A stretch of 64,000 nt of DNA from Woeseia sp. (GCA_021773015.1 JAJFKW010000001.1:868001-932000); one strand, 5' to 3'; counted from the stretch's first letter, positions 43,533-54,174 are shown. Translations and numbers: made by a program. Notes: generated by a model not told the origin, from the sequence alone.

Positions 43533-46500
43533 TTAAATGGCTGCCGGTATCGCTGTGCTACCAGCTTGATCAGCTGTAAGGTCTTCGCCCATGCGCAACA
43601 AACTGGGCAGAAATATCAACGTAAACAAAGTACTAACGGCCATTCCGCCAACGATAACGGCGGCAAGCCCCTTGTAGATTTCCGAACCGGGTCCGGGTAC
43701 CAGAAGCAAGGGAAGCATGCCGAATAAACTTGTCGTTGTACTCATCAAAATCGGCCTAAGACGCCGGCGTATGGCCTGCTCAACTGAGGCACGTCTTGAG
43801 CATCCATCGCGCTCAGCGGATCGCGTTTGGTGTACGAGGAGTATGGCATTGTTCACCACCAGTCCCAGCAACGTAATAAATCCAATCATCGTCAGCAGGT
43901 CCATTGGTACGTTAGTCAGTCGCAACAACAGTACGCCGCCAACCGTCGCCAACGGTAACGTCAGCAGCACTAATATGCCATCTTTAAATGATCGAAATAA
44001 TGCGCTTATCAGCAAATACAATATGATGATCGCCAATGCAAAACTGCTGAACATATTGTCCAATGCGATTTTTAAATTGTCCGCACCACCGTAGTAACTG
44101 ATTTCGCCGTCATTTGGCAGATCCTGCAAAATTTTCGGCTCCACTTCCTGTCGCAAAATCGAAATACTCTGCTCAAGCGACATGTCTGCCGGCGGCGTAA
44201 TATCCAATGTAATCGTTCGTCGACGATCAACGCGGCGAATTTCGTTCGGTCCTGCAGTACGCTGCATTCGGATCAGTTGGCTCACCGACTGTATTCCCGC
44301 ATCCGGTGTTGCAAGTGGCGTCGAGCCAAGTTGTTCTGGGCTGCTCCAGTTAGTCGCCCGCAACACAATATCTCTACGTCGGTCACCGTCGAAGTAGTCG
44401 CCCACATAGGTACCATCACCGAGCGCTTGTATGACCGTCGCCATCTCGCGGCGGTTCCACCCTGCTTCGGCAATGCGTCGTTCATTCGGTATTAATCGCA
44501 GCTCTGGTTCGGAAAAATCAACCCCAGGGACAGGTCGAACCATAGCTCCGGGCAGTGATTCGGCGACGCTCGCCATGGCGTTGCGCGCAGCGCTGAGCAT
44601 CGAGGACATGTCGTTGCTTTGAATATTCAGCTCAATTCCGGACCCGCCGGTCAATCTGTCGAATATTCCCCAGCGATCAGCGAATGCCATCGTATCTGGA
44701 AAGTCCGACAATAATTCACTGTTTAGTAAATTGATAAAATTATCGACGTCCGAAGTACGTGCGATGTCGACGCCTAGGAATCCGTACGCGCCGAATGTGC
44801 CAAAAAAGTAACCGTGTATTTGATTTTCGACGCCTTCTTCCAAGTAAGGTGTCATCCTGTCTTTTAGTACGGTGTTGAATTCTTCATTTGCGGTTGTAAC
44901 GCTTTGTCCAGGTGGCATCACCAAGAATGCGAAAATCCAACCCTGCTCACCCTTAGGTAAATAGTTCGCGGTCGGCAGCAACAGTATGGTAAGTGCTATG
45001 GCGGCGCCAAAAAAACTGACCACCATAAGACGACGCCTTTTTACGCCATCAGTTGCACGCATGATCCAAGCTGTCGCGTTTTCCCACCAGTGGGTGTGCA
45101 GATCCTTGGGGCTTTCTCCTTTAAGCCAGTTCGCAGCGGCTGTCGGAATGACCGTTACTGCGATTACCAGTGATGCTGTTACGGCAACCGAAATTGCCAG
45201 GGCCAAGTCAGCAAATAATTGTCCCGACACATCCTTTAAAAAAAGTATCGGCAAGAAAATTGCAACGGTCGTCGCCGTCGACGCGAGCAGTGCTCCCCAC
45301 ACTTGGGTTGTGCCTTTTTCCGCGGCATCATCTGGTGCAACTCCTGACTCGCGCAGCCGAACGATGTTTTCCAGTACAACAATTGCACCGTCCAGAACCA
45401 TACCCATCGCAAAAGCTAGGCCGGCAAGTGAGATCATATTTAGTGTTCGGCCCGCAAGTTGCAGCACGAGAAAGGCAGTAAATAGGCAGATGGGGATCGC
45501 CAGCGCGACCATTAGAGTCGCGCGAAACTTGCGCAGAAACCACCAAAGAACACCTATCGCCAGAATAATGCCAAGCAACAAGTTCGTGCGCAGCATGCCG
45601 ATCGATTCACGAATATATTCAGACTCGTCATAGTTTTTGCGAATCTCGAGACCCGCGCGACTAAGCGGTCCATCCTGCAGTTCGGATATTGCCTGATCTA
45701 AGCCTTCAACCACATCTAATACGTTTACCCCCTTTTCGACCTGCGCATCAAAAGCGATAGTCTTTCTACCATCGGCAAGCATCGAGCCGGATTCATCGCG
45801 CAATTTCAGATCGACAGTCGCGATGTCGCGAAGCCTAATTGGATTGCCAGACCGCCAGTCAAGCACCATGTCGCCAAATTCTTGCAACTCATATTTACCG
45901 GCAAAGCGTAACGAGTACTGGCGACGTCCAACATCGTTGTAACCGCCAGAGGTGTCGTTATTGTTGCCGGTCTGATTGGCGATTGTAGGGATATCAATAT
46001 TAAGCGCCGCCGTAGCGTATGGGTCGAACGTAATTCGCAGCTCCTGATCACGACCTCCATACGCATTCGAATTCGATATGCCTGGCACGCGTTCGATGCG
46101 TGCCTGAATCACGTCACGGACAAAATCGCTGTAGCTGGCAATGTCGCGGTCATTGCCTTTTGCAGTTGCGACCGAGAACCACGCCACCGAAGCACCAAAA
46201 CTGTCCTGTCCCGCATAAATTCTTGGCTCTGTTACATCCGCAGGATAGCGCGGCACCTGATTGAGTCGATTCATGACCTCGATCAAAGCGCGCTGCAAGT
46301 CAGTGTCAACTGAAAAAGTTAGGTCGATACTCGCGCTGCCGCGCGACGCGCTCGATATCATTTTTGTCAAACCCGGCAAGCCGCGAAGAATATCCTCTTG
46401 AGGCTCAACAATTTCCGACTCGACTTCTTCTGGCGCGGCAGCTCGCCAACCCGTGTTTATTTGAATGAATGGACGCTCGGCGTCCGGAATCATTTGTATC

Positions 46501-46598
46501 GGCAATTTTGTCAGGCCAATTGCGCCTAGCAACAACACCAGCAATATCGCTGCAATCACTGCGACCGGATTGGATAGCGCGAGACGCGTGGTATTCAC
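43533..46598 (-). CDS. RND family efflux pump inner-membrane subunit
   Basis: 1021 residues, the normal size for AcrB/HAE1 pumps. It has the N-terminal helix, the large periplasmic porter loops and the twelve-helix core. The helix-4 region reads 'SLAGLAFAMGMVLDGAIVVLEN', where the conserved proton-relay Asp is present; a second loop begins near 'PKGEQGWIF'. It exports small molecules using the proton gradient together with the adaptor encoded next. The substrate cannot be read from sequence. Confidence 0.93.
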   Translation of the reverse strand: MNTTRLALSNPVAVIAAILLVLLLGAIGLTKLPIQMIPDAERPFIQINTGWRAAAPEEVESEIVEPQEDILRGLPGLTKMISSASRGSASIDLTFSVDTDLQRALIEVMNRLNQVPRYPADVTEPRIYAGQDSFGASVAWFSVATAKGNDRDIASYSDFVRDVIQARIERVPGISNSNAYGGRDQELRITFDPYATAALNIDIPTIANQTGNNNDTSGGYNDVGRRQYSLRFAGKYELQEFGDMVLDWRSGNPIRLRDIATVDLKLRDESGSMLADGRKTIAFDAQVEKGVNVLDVVEGLDQAISELQDGPLSRAGLEIRKNYDESEYIRESIGMLRTNLLLGIILAIGVLWWFLRKFRATLMVALAIPICLFTAFLVLQLAGRTLNMISLAGLAFAMGMVLDGAIVVLENIVRLRESGVAPDDAAEKGTTQVWGALLASTATTVAIFLPILFLKDVSGQLFADLALAISVAVTASLVIAVTVIPTAAANWLKGESPKDLHTHWWENATAWIMRATDGVKRRRLMVVSFFGAAIALTILLLPTANYLPKGEQGWIFAFLVMPPGQSVTTANEEFNTVLKDRMTPYLEEGVENQIHGYFFGTFGAYGFLGVDIARTSDVDNFINLLNSELLSDFPDTMAFADRWGIFDRLTGGSGIELNIQSNDMSSMLSAARNAMASVAESLPGAMVRPVPGVDFSEPELRLIPNERRIAEAGWNRREMATVIQALGDGTYVGDYFDGDRRRDIVLRATNWSSPEQLGSTPLATPDAGIQSVSQLIRMQRTAGPNEIRRVDRRRTITLDITPPADMSLEQSISILRQEVEPKILQDLPNDGEISYYGGADNLKIALDNMFSSFALAIIILYLLISALFRSFKDGILVLLTLPLATVGGVLLLRLTNVPMDLLTMIGFITLLGLVVNNAILLVHQTRSAERDGCSRRASVEQAIRRRLRPILMSTTTSLFGMLPLLLVPGPGSEIYKGLAAVIVGGMAVSTLFTLIFLPSLLRMGEDLTADQAGSTAIPAAI

Positions 46599-46737
46599 TG
46601 GACTCCCCGTTTCCCAGATGGTTGATAATTAATGGAATTGCGACTACTTGATAGACCGACGGTCAGTCGGGCAGTTCCATCATACTATTTGGCACAGCAC
46701 GATGAATATCTCCATGTCACTTTACCGTGGCCAGCAT

Positions 46738-47988
46738 CTACTCGCGCATGCGGACTTGAACCAATATTCCAGACATAAATGTGATGGCAGCAATCGCAAG
46801 CACGGCGCTGGACAGACCCGCTAAATCCGACAGAACACCAGCCAGAATTGCGCCGATAGCGTACCCCAAATCGCGCCACAGTCGGTAAACCCCAACCGCA
46901 GCGCCACGCCAATTCGGGTGCGCCACGTCACCTATCGCCGCCAGTAATGTCGGATACACCATCGCGGTTCCTAGCCCCAGGGCAACTGCGCAAACGGCAA
47001 ACGCCATGAAGCTTTGCGACCAAGCGATTCCGAAAATAGCGGCTGCTTGCACTATCATGCCGCTCGCAATCAACGGTTTGCGGCCGATTCGATCCGACAA
47101 CGCACCTGTGTACAACTGGCCCAAGGCCCATACGGCGGGATAAATTGCAGCCAACCAACCAATCTGCAACAGCCCGAGGCCTGCACTTGCATAGATCAAT
47201 GGAAACAATCCCCACGCCATACCGTCATTTAGGTTGTTGACCAACCCTGCTTGGCTAACGGACGAAAGATTTTTGTCGCTTACAGATGTTCGCCAAAAGA
47301 TACTTCGTTGGCTGAGTGGCGATTCATCTTGGGTGCCGCCCACTTCGACTACTTCTAACGATACAAATTGTTGAGTTTCTCGAACGCAAAAAATAGACAG
47401 CAGCAGACCAGCAACAACAAAAACGACACCGAGGAAAAATGGTTCCGGTCGAAGTCCCCACCGACCGGCAACGTAGCCGCTGGCAAGTGCGCCCAACGCG
47501 ACAGCTAAGTACCCGGCGAATTCGTTCAAACCCATGGCAAGACCGCGATTTCTAGGCCCCGACAAATCGATTTTCATGATGACGGTTGTCGACCAGGTCA
47601 ATCCCTGGCTAATACCAAGTAACAGATTGGCGAACAATACGATGTTCCAGCTCGGTGCCCACATCAAGAGAAACGGCACCGGCGCGGCGACGAACCAGCC
47701 AGTAATCAGGATAATTTTTCGTCCGTAGGCATCGGATAGGCGTCCGGCAAAGTAATTCGTCAAGGCCTTGCTGACGCCAAACACGACAATGAATGACAAG
47801 ATCGCAGACTTGGCCACTAGCAAAAATTCTTCTTCCGCAATTGCCGGTAGAATACTGCGCTCCATACCGACCATCGCGCCAACGAACGCGTTGACAAGTA
47901 CTAACAAAGAGAATTGCGGCAGATTTTCACGAATGCCCAAAGCGGGCTTGCGGGAACCATTCAAATGATCACCCGCTTGATCCGCCAT
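46738..47988 (-). CDS. MFS transporter
   Basis: 416 residues with twelve predicted membrane helices in two halves. The first-half loop motif is 'NYFAGRLSDAYGRKIILI' and the second-half copy is 'QLYTGALSDRIGRKPLIA', both matching the MFS G-x-L-x-D-x-x-G-R pattern. The central loop is about 45 residues. The ATG lies 9 bases after the CDP-alcohol phosphatidyltransferase stop, so they are probably one operon. Substrate unknown; the layout resembles drug or metabolite exporters. Confidence 0.9.
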   Translation of the reverse strand: MADQAGDHLNGSRKPALGIRENLPQFSLLVLVNAFVGAMVGMERSILPAIAEEEFLLVAKSAILSFIVVFGVSKALTNYFAGRLSDAYGRKIILITGWFVAAPVPFLLMWAPSWNIVLFANLLLGISQGLTWSTTVIMKIDLSGPRNRGLAMGLNEFAGYLAVALGALASGYVAGRWGLRPEPFFLGVVFVVAGLLLSIFCVRETQQFVSLEVVEVGGTQDESPLSQRSIFWRTSVSDKNLSSVSQAGLVNNLNDGMAWGLFPLIYASAGLGLLQIGWLAAIYPAVWALGQLYTGALSDRIGRKPLIASGMIVQAAAIFGIAWSQSFMAFAVCAVALGLGTAMVYPTLLAAIGDVAHPNWRGAAVGVYRLWRDLGYAIGAILAGVLSDLAGLSSAVLAIAAITFMSGILVQVRMRE

Positions 47989-47997
47989 ATCAGCCGC

Positions 47998-48570
47998 TTA
48001 CGGGCTGGCTTTTGAACGCGAACGAAGTACGCCGATAAGGCCACCACGCAAGTTGGGCGTCCACTGGTCGATCAATAATACGAGGATAAAACTCTCGACG
48101 CCGGCCAGGAAGCAAAACGCTCCGCAAGTGTAGAGAATCCAGGGCACGAAGCCGTGGAAAAAAAGTACCAGAACGAATACCCCGAACAGCATTAGCCCAA
48201 TGCGCGCAAACGAAGTATGGAAGCTGGGTAATCGCCGATAGCGATACAACCCGATGAGATTGCTAAGAGACCAGATCCCCAAAATCGCCCAAATTATCAC
48301 CCCGTTTTCGACAAAAATATCACCGTGCAGTGTCCAAATGGCAAACAACACAACCAAAACCAGAGATATGTCAGCTGATGAATCGAGCGCAGCACCGATT
48401 TTGCTCACCCAATTGAATCTTCGCGCAAGCCAGCCGTCCAGCATATCGGTGCCACCAGCGAATACCAACACCCAAGCGAACAGCAACTCTGCGCCCGAAT
48501 ATGCGAGCCAAGCTAAGAGTGGAACCGTCATCAGACGGATCGTCGAAATGATATTTGGCAAATGGTGCAT
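47998..48570 (-). CDS. CDP-alcohol phosphatidyltransferase (PgsA-like)
   Basis: 190 residues from ATG 48570. The frame continues upstream to 48693, but the extra 41 residues are polar and outside the family. The catalytic motif D-x2-DG-x2-AR-x8-G-x3-D-x3-D is complete, starting 'DMLDGWLARRFNW'. About six membrane helices cover the rest. Such enzymes move a CDP-linked lipid head onto an alcohol, for example to make phosphatidylglycerol phosphate. The exact product is not decided by the sequence. Confidence 0.85.
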   Translation of the reverse strand: MHHLPNIISTIRLMTVPLLAWLAYSGAELLFAWVLVFAGGTDMLDGWLARRFNWVSKIGAALDSSADISLVLVVLFAIWTLHGDIFVENGVIIWAILGIWSLSNLIGLYRYRRLPSFHTSFARIGLMLFGVFVLVLFFHGFVPWILYTCGAFCFLAGVESFILVLLIDQWTPNLRGGLIGVLRSRSKASP

Positions 48571-48871
48571 AGCGAAATTGACTTCTTTATCGATATCGAC
48601 GGATGTCTCGCCGCCACTATTTTTCGGCGCCTCGATACGCTTCGCGCAGCATATCTGAGATTGCCGGATCCTAAGTACCGAATTGTGCCGCATTATGTTG
48701 GACCTGAAGCCAGATTACAAAGGCCTCCGGGCGACGCGAGTCACATTGCGCCGACGAACAATTGCAATCCTAGCCTATGTCAGACAGTCGGTTACAGCGA
48801 ATTCGCGGGTGTAACCAGCATCCGGCGTTATGACGCGACATTGATCATCTGACGGGACGACGAGATCGCGG

Positions 48872-50419
48872 CTAGACAGCCTCAGATCGAAGGCCCTGCA
48901 CGATCGCCACACAAAGCCCAAGCATTAGCAGCGTAAACGGGAAGGCGGTAGCAAGCGCGAGTGCTTGCAATGCAGCCAATCCACCGCCAAGCAGAAGCGC
49001 AATGGCGATCAGCCCTTCGAAACAGCACCAAAAGGCGCGTTGCGGAATGGGCGCGTTGAGCTTGCCCCCCGCCGTGATGATATCGATGACCAATGAACCT
49101 GAATCCATCGACGTGACGAAGAAAATAACGATCAACAATAGCGCTACGGCAGATGATATCTCCGGCAACGGAAGTTGCTCGAGAAACCGAAACAACGACA
49201 ACTCCAGTTGTGAATTCTGAACAGCATTAAATACGCCGTCGTATCCTGAACGTAAGTATTGTTCGATAGCCGAATCACCAAACGCTGTCATCCAAAGAAT
49301 GCTGGCTAGCGACGGTACAATCAGCGTGCAGACTAAGAATTCTCGGACTGTCCTACCGCGTGATACTCGTGCGATAAACATTCCGACAAATGGTGACCAG
49401 GCTATCCACCAGGCCCAGTAAAATGTCGTCCAACCATGGTAAAAAGCGGTGTCTTCCCTACCAACCCAATTGCTTAACGCCGGTAAATATTTTAGATACG
49501 CAACGATATTTGTAAGAAATCCGGCAAAGATATCCATCGTGGCGCCAGCAATGACAACAAATAGAGTCAAAAGTCCGGCTAGCACAAGATTGATTTCGCT
49601 AAGGCGTTTTACGCCGCCGTCAAGTCCCCTCAATACCGAAATCAATGCGATAATCGTAATGACAATAATCAGAGCAATTTTGGTGAAGTTGCTAGCCGGA
49701 ATATCGTAGAGATAAGCCAGGCCCGCAGAGGCTTGTTCCGCGCCGTAACCCAATGTTGTCGCAATCCCAAACAGTGTCGCCAGCACAGCCAGAATATCGA
49801 TGAGATGTCCCGGCCACCCCCAAACACGCTCCCCCAGAAACGGATAGAATGCGGAGCGAATCGTTAACGGCAAGCCCTTGTTATAGCTAAATATTGCCAA
49901 TGCCAGGCCGACAACTGCGTAGATAGCCCACGGATGCAAGGCCCAATGAAATATCGTCGCGGCCATCGCAATATCGCGAATACTCGGATCTGAATTCTCA
50001 AAGCCAAGAGGAGGATGCAGATAGTTGTTGAACGGCTCCAGCACACCGTAAAACATCAGCCCTATGCCTATGCCAGCAGCAAACATCAGCGCAAACCAAC
50101 TCGCATAAGAATAATCTGGCGTTGCACCAGGTCCGCCGATTCTTACCTTGGCCCATGGAGAAAAAATGAGGCTCAATGTCACCAACAAGAAAATGTTGGT
50201 CGATATGACAAAAACCCAATCAAAGCGCGTGGTCAACCACGGCCGCAGCGCGATAAACATCGCTGCTGCCTGCTCTTGGAACACAATTGTGATAACGACG
50301 AACGCAATAACCAACGATGCTGCGATCGCAAACACCGGCTGGTGGACATCGAGTCCCCAAATCTGAATATTGTCACGCCCTACGGTATAGCCGTCGCCGG
50401 TGTTCTTATTGTCAGTCAC
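48872..50419 (-). CDS. BCCT family betaine/choline/carnitine-type transporter
   Basis: 515 residues, twelve membrane helices. The glycine-rich segment 'AAGIGIGLMFYGVLEP' and the Trp-rich substrate-site segment 'TTFYWAWWIAWSPFVGMFIA' mark the family. The unusual 'GIGIG' in the unwound helix fits the sodium-coupled or osmoregulatory branch. Substrates are quaternary amines such as glycine betaine. The gene is alone, with no synthesis genes beside it. It supports life at variable or high salinity. Confidence 0.93.
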   Translation of the reverse strand: MTDNKNTGDGYTVGRDNIQIWGLDVHQPVFAIAASLVIAFVVITIVFQEQAAAMFIALRPWLTTRFDWVFVISTNIFLLVTLSLIFSPWAKVRIGGPGATPDYSYASWFALMFAAGIGIGLMFYGVLEPFNNYLHPPLGFENSDPSIRDIAMAATIFHWALHPWAIYAVVGLALAIFSYNKGLPLTIRSAFYPFLGERVWGWPGHLIDILAVLATLFGIATTLGYGAEQASAGLAYLYDIPASNFTKIALIIVITIIALISVLRGLDGGVKRLSEINLVLAGLLTLFVVIAGATMDIFAGFLTNIVAYLKYLPALSNWVGREDTAFYHGWTTFYWAWWIAWSPFVGMFIARVSRGRTVREFLVCTLIVPSLASILWMTAFGDSAIEQYLRSGYDGVFNAVQNSQLELSLFRFLEQLPLPEISSAVALLLIVIFFVTSMDSGSLVIDIITAGGKLNAPIPQRAFWCCFEGLIAIALLLGGGLAALQALALATAFPFTLLMLGLCVAIVQGLRSEAV

Positions 50420-50573
50420 GCAAATCCATTCCCAGTCAGGTTAGCCCTGATCTTTCGTATCGTTAAGCCAAGATAGGTCATTCGCACGTTGATCACCAGC
50501 AGGCGACCTCATACGTTATGTCCCTATACGACCAATGCCTGCCAACCGGTGTCTTACTAGCCGAGGATAATAC

Positions 50574-51476
50574 TCAGTTGCCCTGACCAATCGACGCTAT
50601 GTAGATCGCGAAGATCACTAAGGATGCGCCCAGAACCTCGACTAAAGAAGCATTCCGACCAAAAAACAAAATGTCCCAGACGTATGCGAAGGTCGGTTCA
50701 AGAAGCAGCAGCAAGCCTACTAACGATGCGGACACGGTCTTAAGAGTCGCCGAAATCATGACCAAGCCCAACTGAGCGAGCCCTGCATAGCCAAGAAGAA
50801 TGATTAGTTCCTGCCGATCACTTATCGCAAGCGATTCGCCGCTGAAAAATGCAAGCACCAGCAATATGCCAGCACACATCAACGACATCCATGCGACGTC
50901 AGCAATGGCCGAGGACTTTTTGTCCGGGATTTTGGCTACGTAACGCATCAGCAGAAGATACGCAGAGTATGCGCATGCGGTAGCGAGACCAAATGCAATA
51001 CCGACCCGGTAACCCGGTGTCAACGCCGACCAATCGACACCGATGATCAGCGAGACACCGAATAAGGCCGTTGGAATAGCGAAGACCAGTTGCCAGCGCA
51101 ACCGTTCGCCGAGCCAGAAAATTCCGACGGCGGCAAGTACGAAAACTTGGAATCCAGCCAGCAGAGTCGCGAGCCCAGGCCCCACAATATGAATGCTGCG
51201 ATGCCAAAAAAACAAGTCAAACGCGAACGCCACACCGGCAACGAAAAGCAATGGCAATAGCCTTCCGTGAATGGCAGCACGCTGCCGGCGGAAAACCAAG
51301 TAGGCCATGAGAATCACCCCACCAAACAACATGCGATAGAAAGCGGCCGTCGTCGGCGGAGACCCTGAGGTTCGTACGAGAATCGGTGCAAAGCTCAACA
51401 AGACTGCCCCGCTCGCCAGAATCCATGCAGGCCGCTGAAGATAAAGGCCGCGAATTGTCGTTGAGATCGAACGCAT
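50574..51476 (-). CDS. EamA/DMT superfamily transporter
   Basis: 300 residues from ATG 51476, chosen over the TTG at 51512. Ten membrane helices form two EamA repeats (about 15-145 and 155-295); the second ends with 'LLLLEPTFAYVWDILFFG', a strong EamA signature. Family members export amino acids or other metabolites. It is divergent from hpt with about 55 bases between. Substrate unknown. Confidence 0.85.
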   Translation of the reverse strand: MRSISTTIRGLYLQRPAWILASGAVLLSFAPILVRTSGSPPTTAAFYRMLFGGVILMAYLVFRRQRAAIHGRLLPLLFVAGVAFAFDLFFWHRSIHIVGPGLATLLAGFQVFVLAAVGIFWLGERLRWQLVFAIPTALFGVSLIIGVDWSALTPGYRVGIAFGLATACAYSAYLLLMRYVAKIPDKKSSAIADVAWMSLMCAGILLVLAFFSGESLAISDRQELIILLGYAGLAQLGLVMISATLKTVSASLVGLLLLLEPTFAYVWDILFFGRNASLVEVLGASLVIFAIYIASIGQGN

Positions 51477-51531
51477 ATTGGCGGATGATGCCTGCGTTTG
51501 TACAATTATCAAAACTCATCGTGGAATTACA

Positions 51532-52065
51532 ATGCAAAGAAAACTTCCCGATACCTTGATCAGCGAAGAAAAAATCGCCAAGCGGGTTAACGAAATCGCT
51601 GCGGAAATATCTGCTGACTATGCCGACAAGGGCGAAATAGTCCTACTTGGCGTGCTGAAGGGGTCCTTCATATTTCTCGCCGATATTTCACGCCGCCTTA
51701 CAATTCCACGTGCAATCGAATTTATTGCGGTTTCCAATTATGAGCACGGTAGTATTCCCAGTGGCGCGGTTCGATTGGTTATGGATGTTCGCGAGAGCAT
51801 TGCTGATCGCCACGTAATCATTGTCGAAGACATCGTTGATACGGGACAAACTATTCACTATCTACACGAAATGCTGAAGTCCCGAAGTCCCGCCTCCATC
51901 AAAACCTGTGCGCTTCTCCATAAAGCGCAAAAAACCAAGGTCGACGTCGACATTGATTATGTCGGCTTCACCATTAGCGATGAATGGGTTGTTGGATATG
52001 GCCTAGACTACGCGGAGCATGATCGAACCTTGCCGTATATCGGTGTTATCAATCCGACCGACTAA
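51532..52065 (+). CDS. hpt: Hypoxanthine phosphoribosyltransferase
   Basis: 177 residues from ATG 51532 (GGAA at 6 bases); the frame extends to 51478 but the extra residues are outside the family. The PRPP-binding motif is 'VIIVEDIVDTGQT', the flexible region is near 'NYEHGS', and the base-binding end holds 'DEWVVGYGLDYAEHDRTLPY'. It salvages hypoxanthine (and likely guanine) to the nucleotide in the cytoplasm. Length matches the family. Confidence 0.93.
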   Translation: MQRKLPDTLISEEKIAKRVNEIAAEISADYADKGEIVLLGVLKGSFIFLADISRRLTIPRAIEFIAVSNYEHGSIPSGAVRLVMDVRESIADRHVIIVEDIVDTGQTIHYLHEMLKSRSPASIKTCALLHKAQKTKVDVDIDYVGFTISDEWVVGYGLDYAEHDRTLPYIGVINPTD

Positions 52066-52089
52066 CAGCAAAGCATTGCCTCAAATCAC

Positions 52090-53850
52090 TTAGCCGCCAC
52101 GCGGTATTCGAATGTGTTCTACCAATTCCTGAACATGTTGCGGCGGTGCTGCTGTCGCATAGCTAACGATCATAGCTACAGAAATATTGAGCAACATGCC
52201 TAGCGCGCCGATACCTTCTGGCGAAATGCCGAACAGCCATTGTTCGGTGACATTTTCGCCCCACGGTGAGCCAGCCCATTTAAGAAACAAACCCTTAAAG
52301 TACTCGATGTAGCCATAGGTGAAGACAAGACCAGTCAACATGCCAGCGATTGCGCCCTCTTTATTAACTCTCTTAAAAAATATTCCGAGCAAGATAGCGG
52401 GAAAAAGTGACGCGGCAGCCAATCCGAACGCAAACGCCACAACTTGTGCGACCCAACCCGGTGGATCGAAGCCGAGATATCCGGCGACGACGATGGCGAC
52501 CGCGGCTGCAATCCTCCCGGCCAGCAACTCCCTTCGATCAGATATATTTGGTAAGAAAATTCCCTTCACAATGTCGTGTGATATTGCCGCCGAAATGACT
52601 AACAGCAAGCCTGCCGCAGTGGACAGCGCAGCCGCAATACCACCTGCAGCGACCAACGCAATTACCCAATTCGGCAACTTTGCAATTTCCGGATTTGCAA
52701 GGACAATGATGTCGCGGTCAACGAATAACTCATTGCCCTGCCAGCCAAATTTTTGCGCCGAATCCTGAAACTCATCGCTCGCGTCGTTGTAATACTGCAC
52801 GCGGCCGTCGCCGTTTTTGTCCTCGAATTTTAGCAGGCCGGTCTTCTCCCAGGTGTTAAACCACTCGGGTCGATCTGAATACGCCAAATTACCGTCGACA
52901 GATCCGACTTCTCCAGGCTGCATTGTATTGATCAAGTTGTACCTGGCCATCGCGCCAACCGCTGGTGCTGTGGTATACAAAACAGCGATAAACAACAGGG
53001 CGTAGCCCGCAGATATGCGCGCGTCCCGCACCTTGGGCACTGTGAAAAATCGCACGATTACATGTGGCAGTCCTGCGGTGCCCATCATTAGCGCCAAGGT
53101 TATGCAGAACACGTCGATCCGACTTTTGGTACCGTCGGTGTACTGATTGAAACCGAGAGATGTAACAATGTCATCCAACTTGTCCAACAGGCTGATACCC
53201 GCGCCGGTAACCTCACTTCCAAATGCGAGTTGCGGTATTGCGTTTCCTGTAATTTGAATGGCGATGAAGATTGCTGGAACAGTGTAGGCAAATATGAGGA
53301 CACAATACTGCGCTACTTGAGTGTAGGTAACGCCCTTCATTCCACCCAACACTGCATAGGTAAATACGATTCCCATTCCGATTATCAAACCAACCGTAAC
53401 GTCGACTTCGAGAAATCGTGAAAACACGATGCCAACACCACGCATTTGACCGGCAACGTAGGTGAAAGAGACGACGATCAGGCAGATGACAGCAACCACT
53501 CTCGCTGTTCGAGAATAAAATCGTTCACCTATAAATTCTGGAACGGTAAATTTTCCGAATTTGCGTAAGTAGGGCGCGAGAAATAGTGCAAGCAGCACGT
53601 ACCCACCAGTCCACCCCATAAGGTAGACCGAACCGTCGTAGCCCAAGAACGCTATGAGTCCGGCCATGGAAATAAACGATGCGGCACTCATCCAGTCAGC
53701 GGCTGTGGCCATTCCATTGGCAATGGGTGATACGCCCTTCCCGGCAATGTAAAAGTCACCAGTCGTATGGGCTCTTGACCAGATCGCAATGCCGATATAT
53801 AACGCAAAACTTGCGCCTACGACCAAGTAAGTTAAGAGTTTCAATTCCAT
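52090..53850 (-). CDS. Sodium:solute symporter, large subunit (ActP-like)
   Basis: 586 residues with about thirteen helices. The family segment 'SRAHTTGDFYIAGKGVSP' and 'ATAADWMSAASFISMAG' are present early. An insert of about 75 residues between helices (about 310-390) has 'EDKNGDGRVQYYNDASDE', which resembles an EF-hand calcium loop except at the last position. Proteins of this branch pair with a small DUF4212 subunit, encoded just upstream here. Acetate or another short organic acid is a plausible substrate, by family only. Confidence 0.9.
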   Translation of the reverse strand: MELKLLTYLVVGASFALYIGIAIWSRAHTTGDFYIAGKGVSPIANGMATAADWMSAASFISMAGLIAFLGYDGSVYLMGWTGGYVLLALFLAPYLRKFGKFTVPEFIGERFYSRTARVVAVICLIVVSFTYVAGQMRGVGIVFSRFLEVDVTVGLIIGMGIVFTYAVLGGMKGVTYTQVAQYCVLIFAYTVPAIFIAIQITGNAIPQLAFGSEVTGAGISLLDKLDDIVTSLGFNQYTDGTKSRIDVFCITLALMMGTAGLPHVIVRFFTVPKVRDARISAGYALLFIAVLYTTAPAVGAMARYNLINTMQPGEVGSVDGNLAYSDRPEWFNTWEKTGLLKFEDKNGDGRVQYYNDASDEFQDSAQKFGWQGNELFVDRDIIVLANPEIAKLPNWVIALVAAGGIAAALSTAAGLLLVISAAISHDIVKGIFLPNISDRRELLAGRIAAAVAIVVAGYLGFDPPGWVAQVVAFAFGLAAASLFPAILLGIFFKRVNKEGAIAGMLTGLVFTYGYIEYFKGLFLKWAGSPWGENVTEQWLFGISPEGIGALGMLLNISVAMIVSYATAAPPQHVQELVEHIRIPRGG

Positions 53851-53916
53851 CTGACGACCAACGGCGAAACGCAGAGTTGCCTATATTCGCGGTCAACTAA
53901 TTGATCCGTCACGCGA

Positions 53917-54174
53917 CTATTCTTCATCAACATCGTATTGTCGATCAATCTTGTTCATGCGCCACGCGTAAAAGAAAATCAGCACAACAAATATATATAT
54001 AGAACCTTGTTGGGCAAACCAAAAGCCAAGCTGAAATCCAGCAACGCGAATTTCATTAAGTTGCTCGACGAGTAATATTCCGAAACCGTACGAACAAACA
54101 AACCAAACGCTCATACAAATCGCAACGAGGCGCAGATTCGCGCGCCAATACGCTGCACGGTTTTCTGGTGTCAT
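53917..54174 (-). CDS. DUF4212 small subunit of the sodium:solute symporter
   Basis: 85 residues from ATG 54174 (the frame runs on to 54234 without family similarity). 'AAYWRANLRLVAICMSVW' begins the DUF4212 pattern, two membrane helices follow, and 'FQLGFWFAQQGSIYIFVVLI' is the family's most conserved segment. The gene always precedes a symporter gene of the type found 66 bases downstream. It is thought to be a partner subunit of that transporter. Confidence 0.9.
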   Translation of the reverse strand: MTPENRAAYWRANLRLVAICMSVWFVCSYGFGILLVEQLNEIRVAGFQLGFWFAQQGSIYIFVVLIFFYAWRMNKIDRQYDVDEE

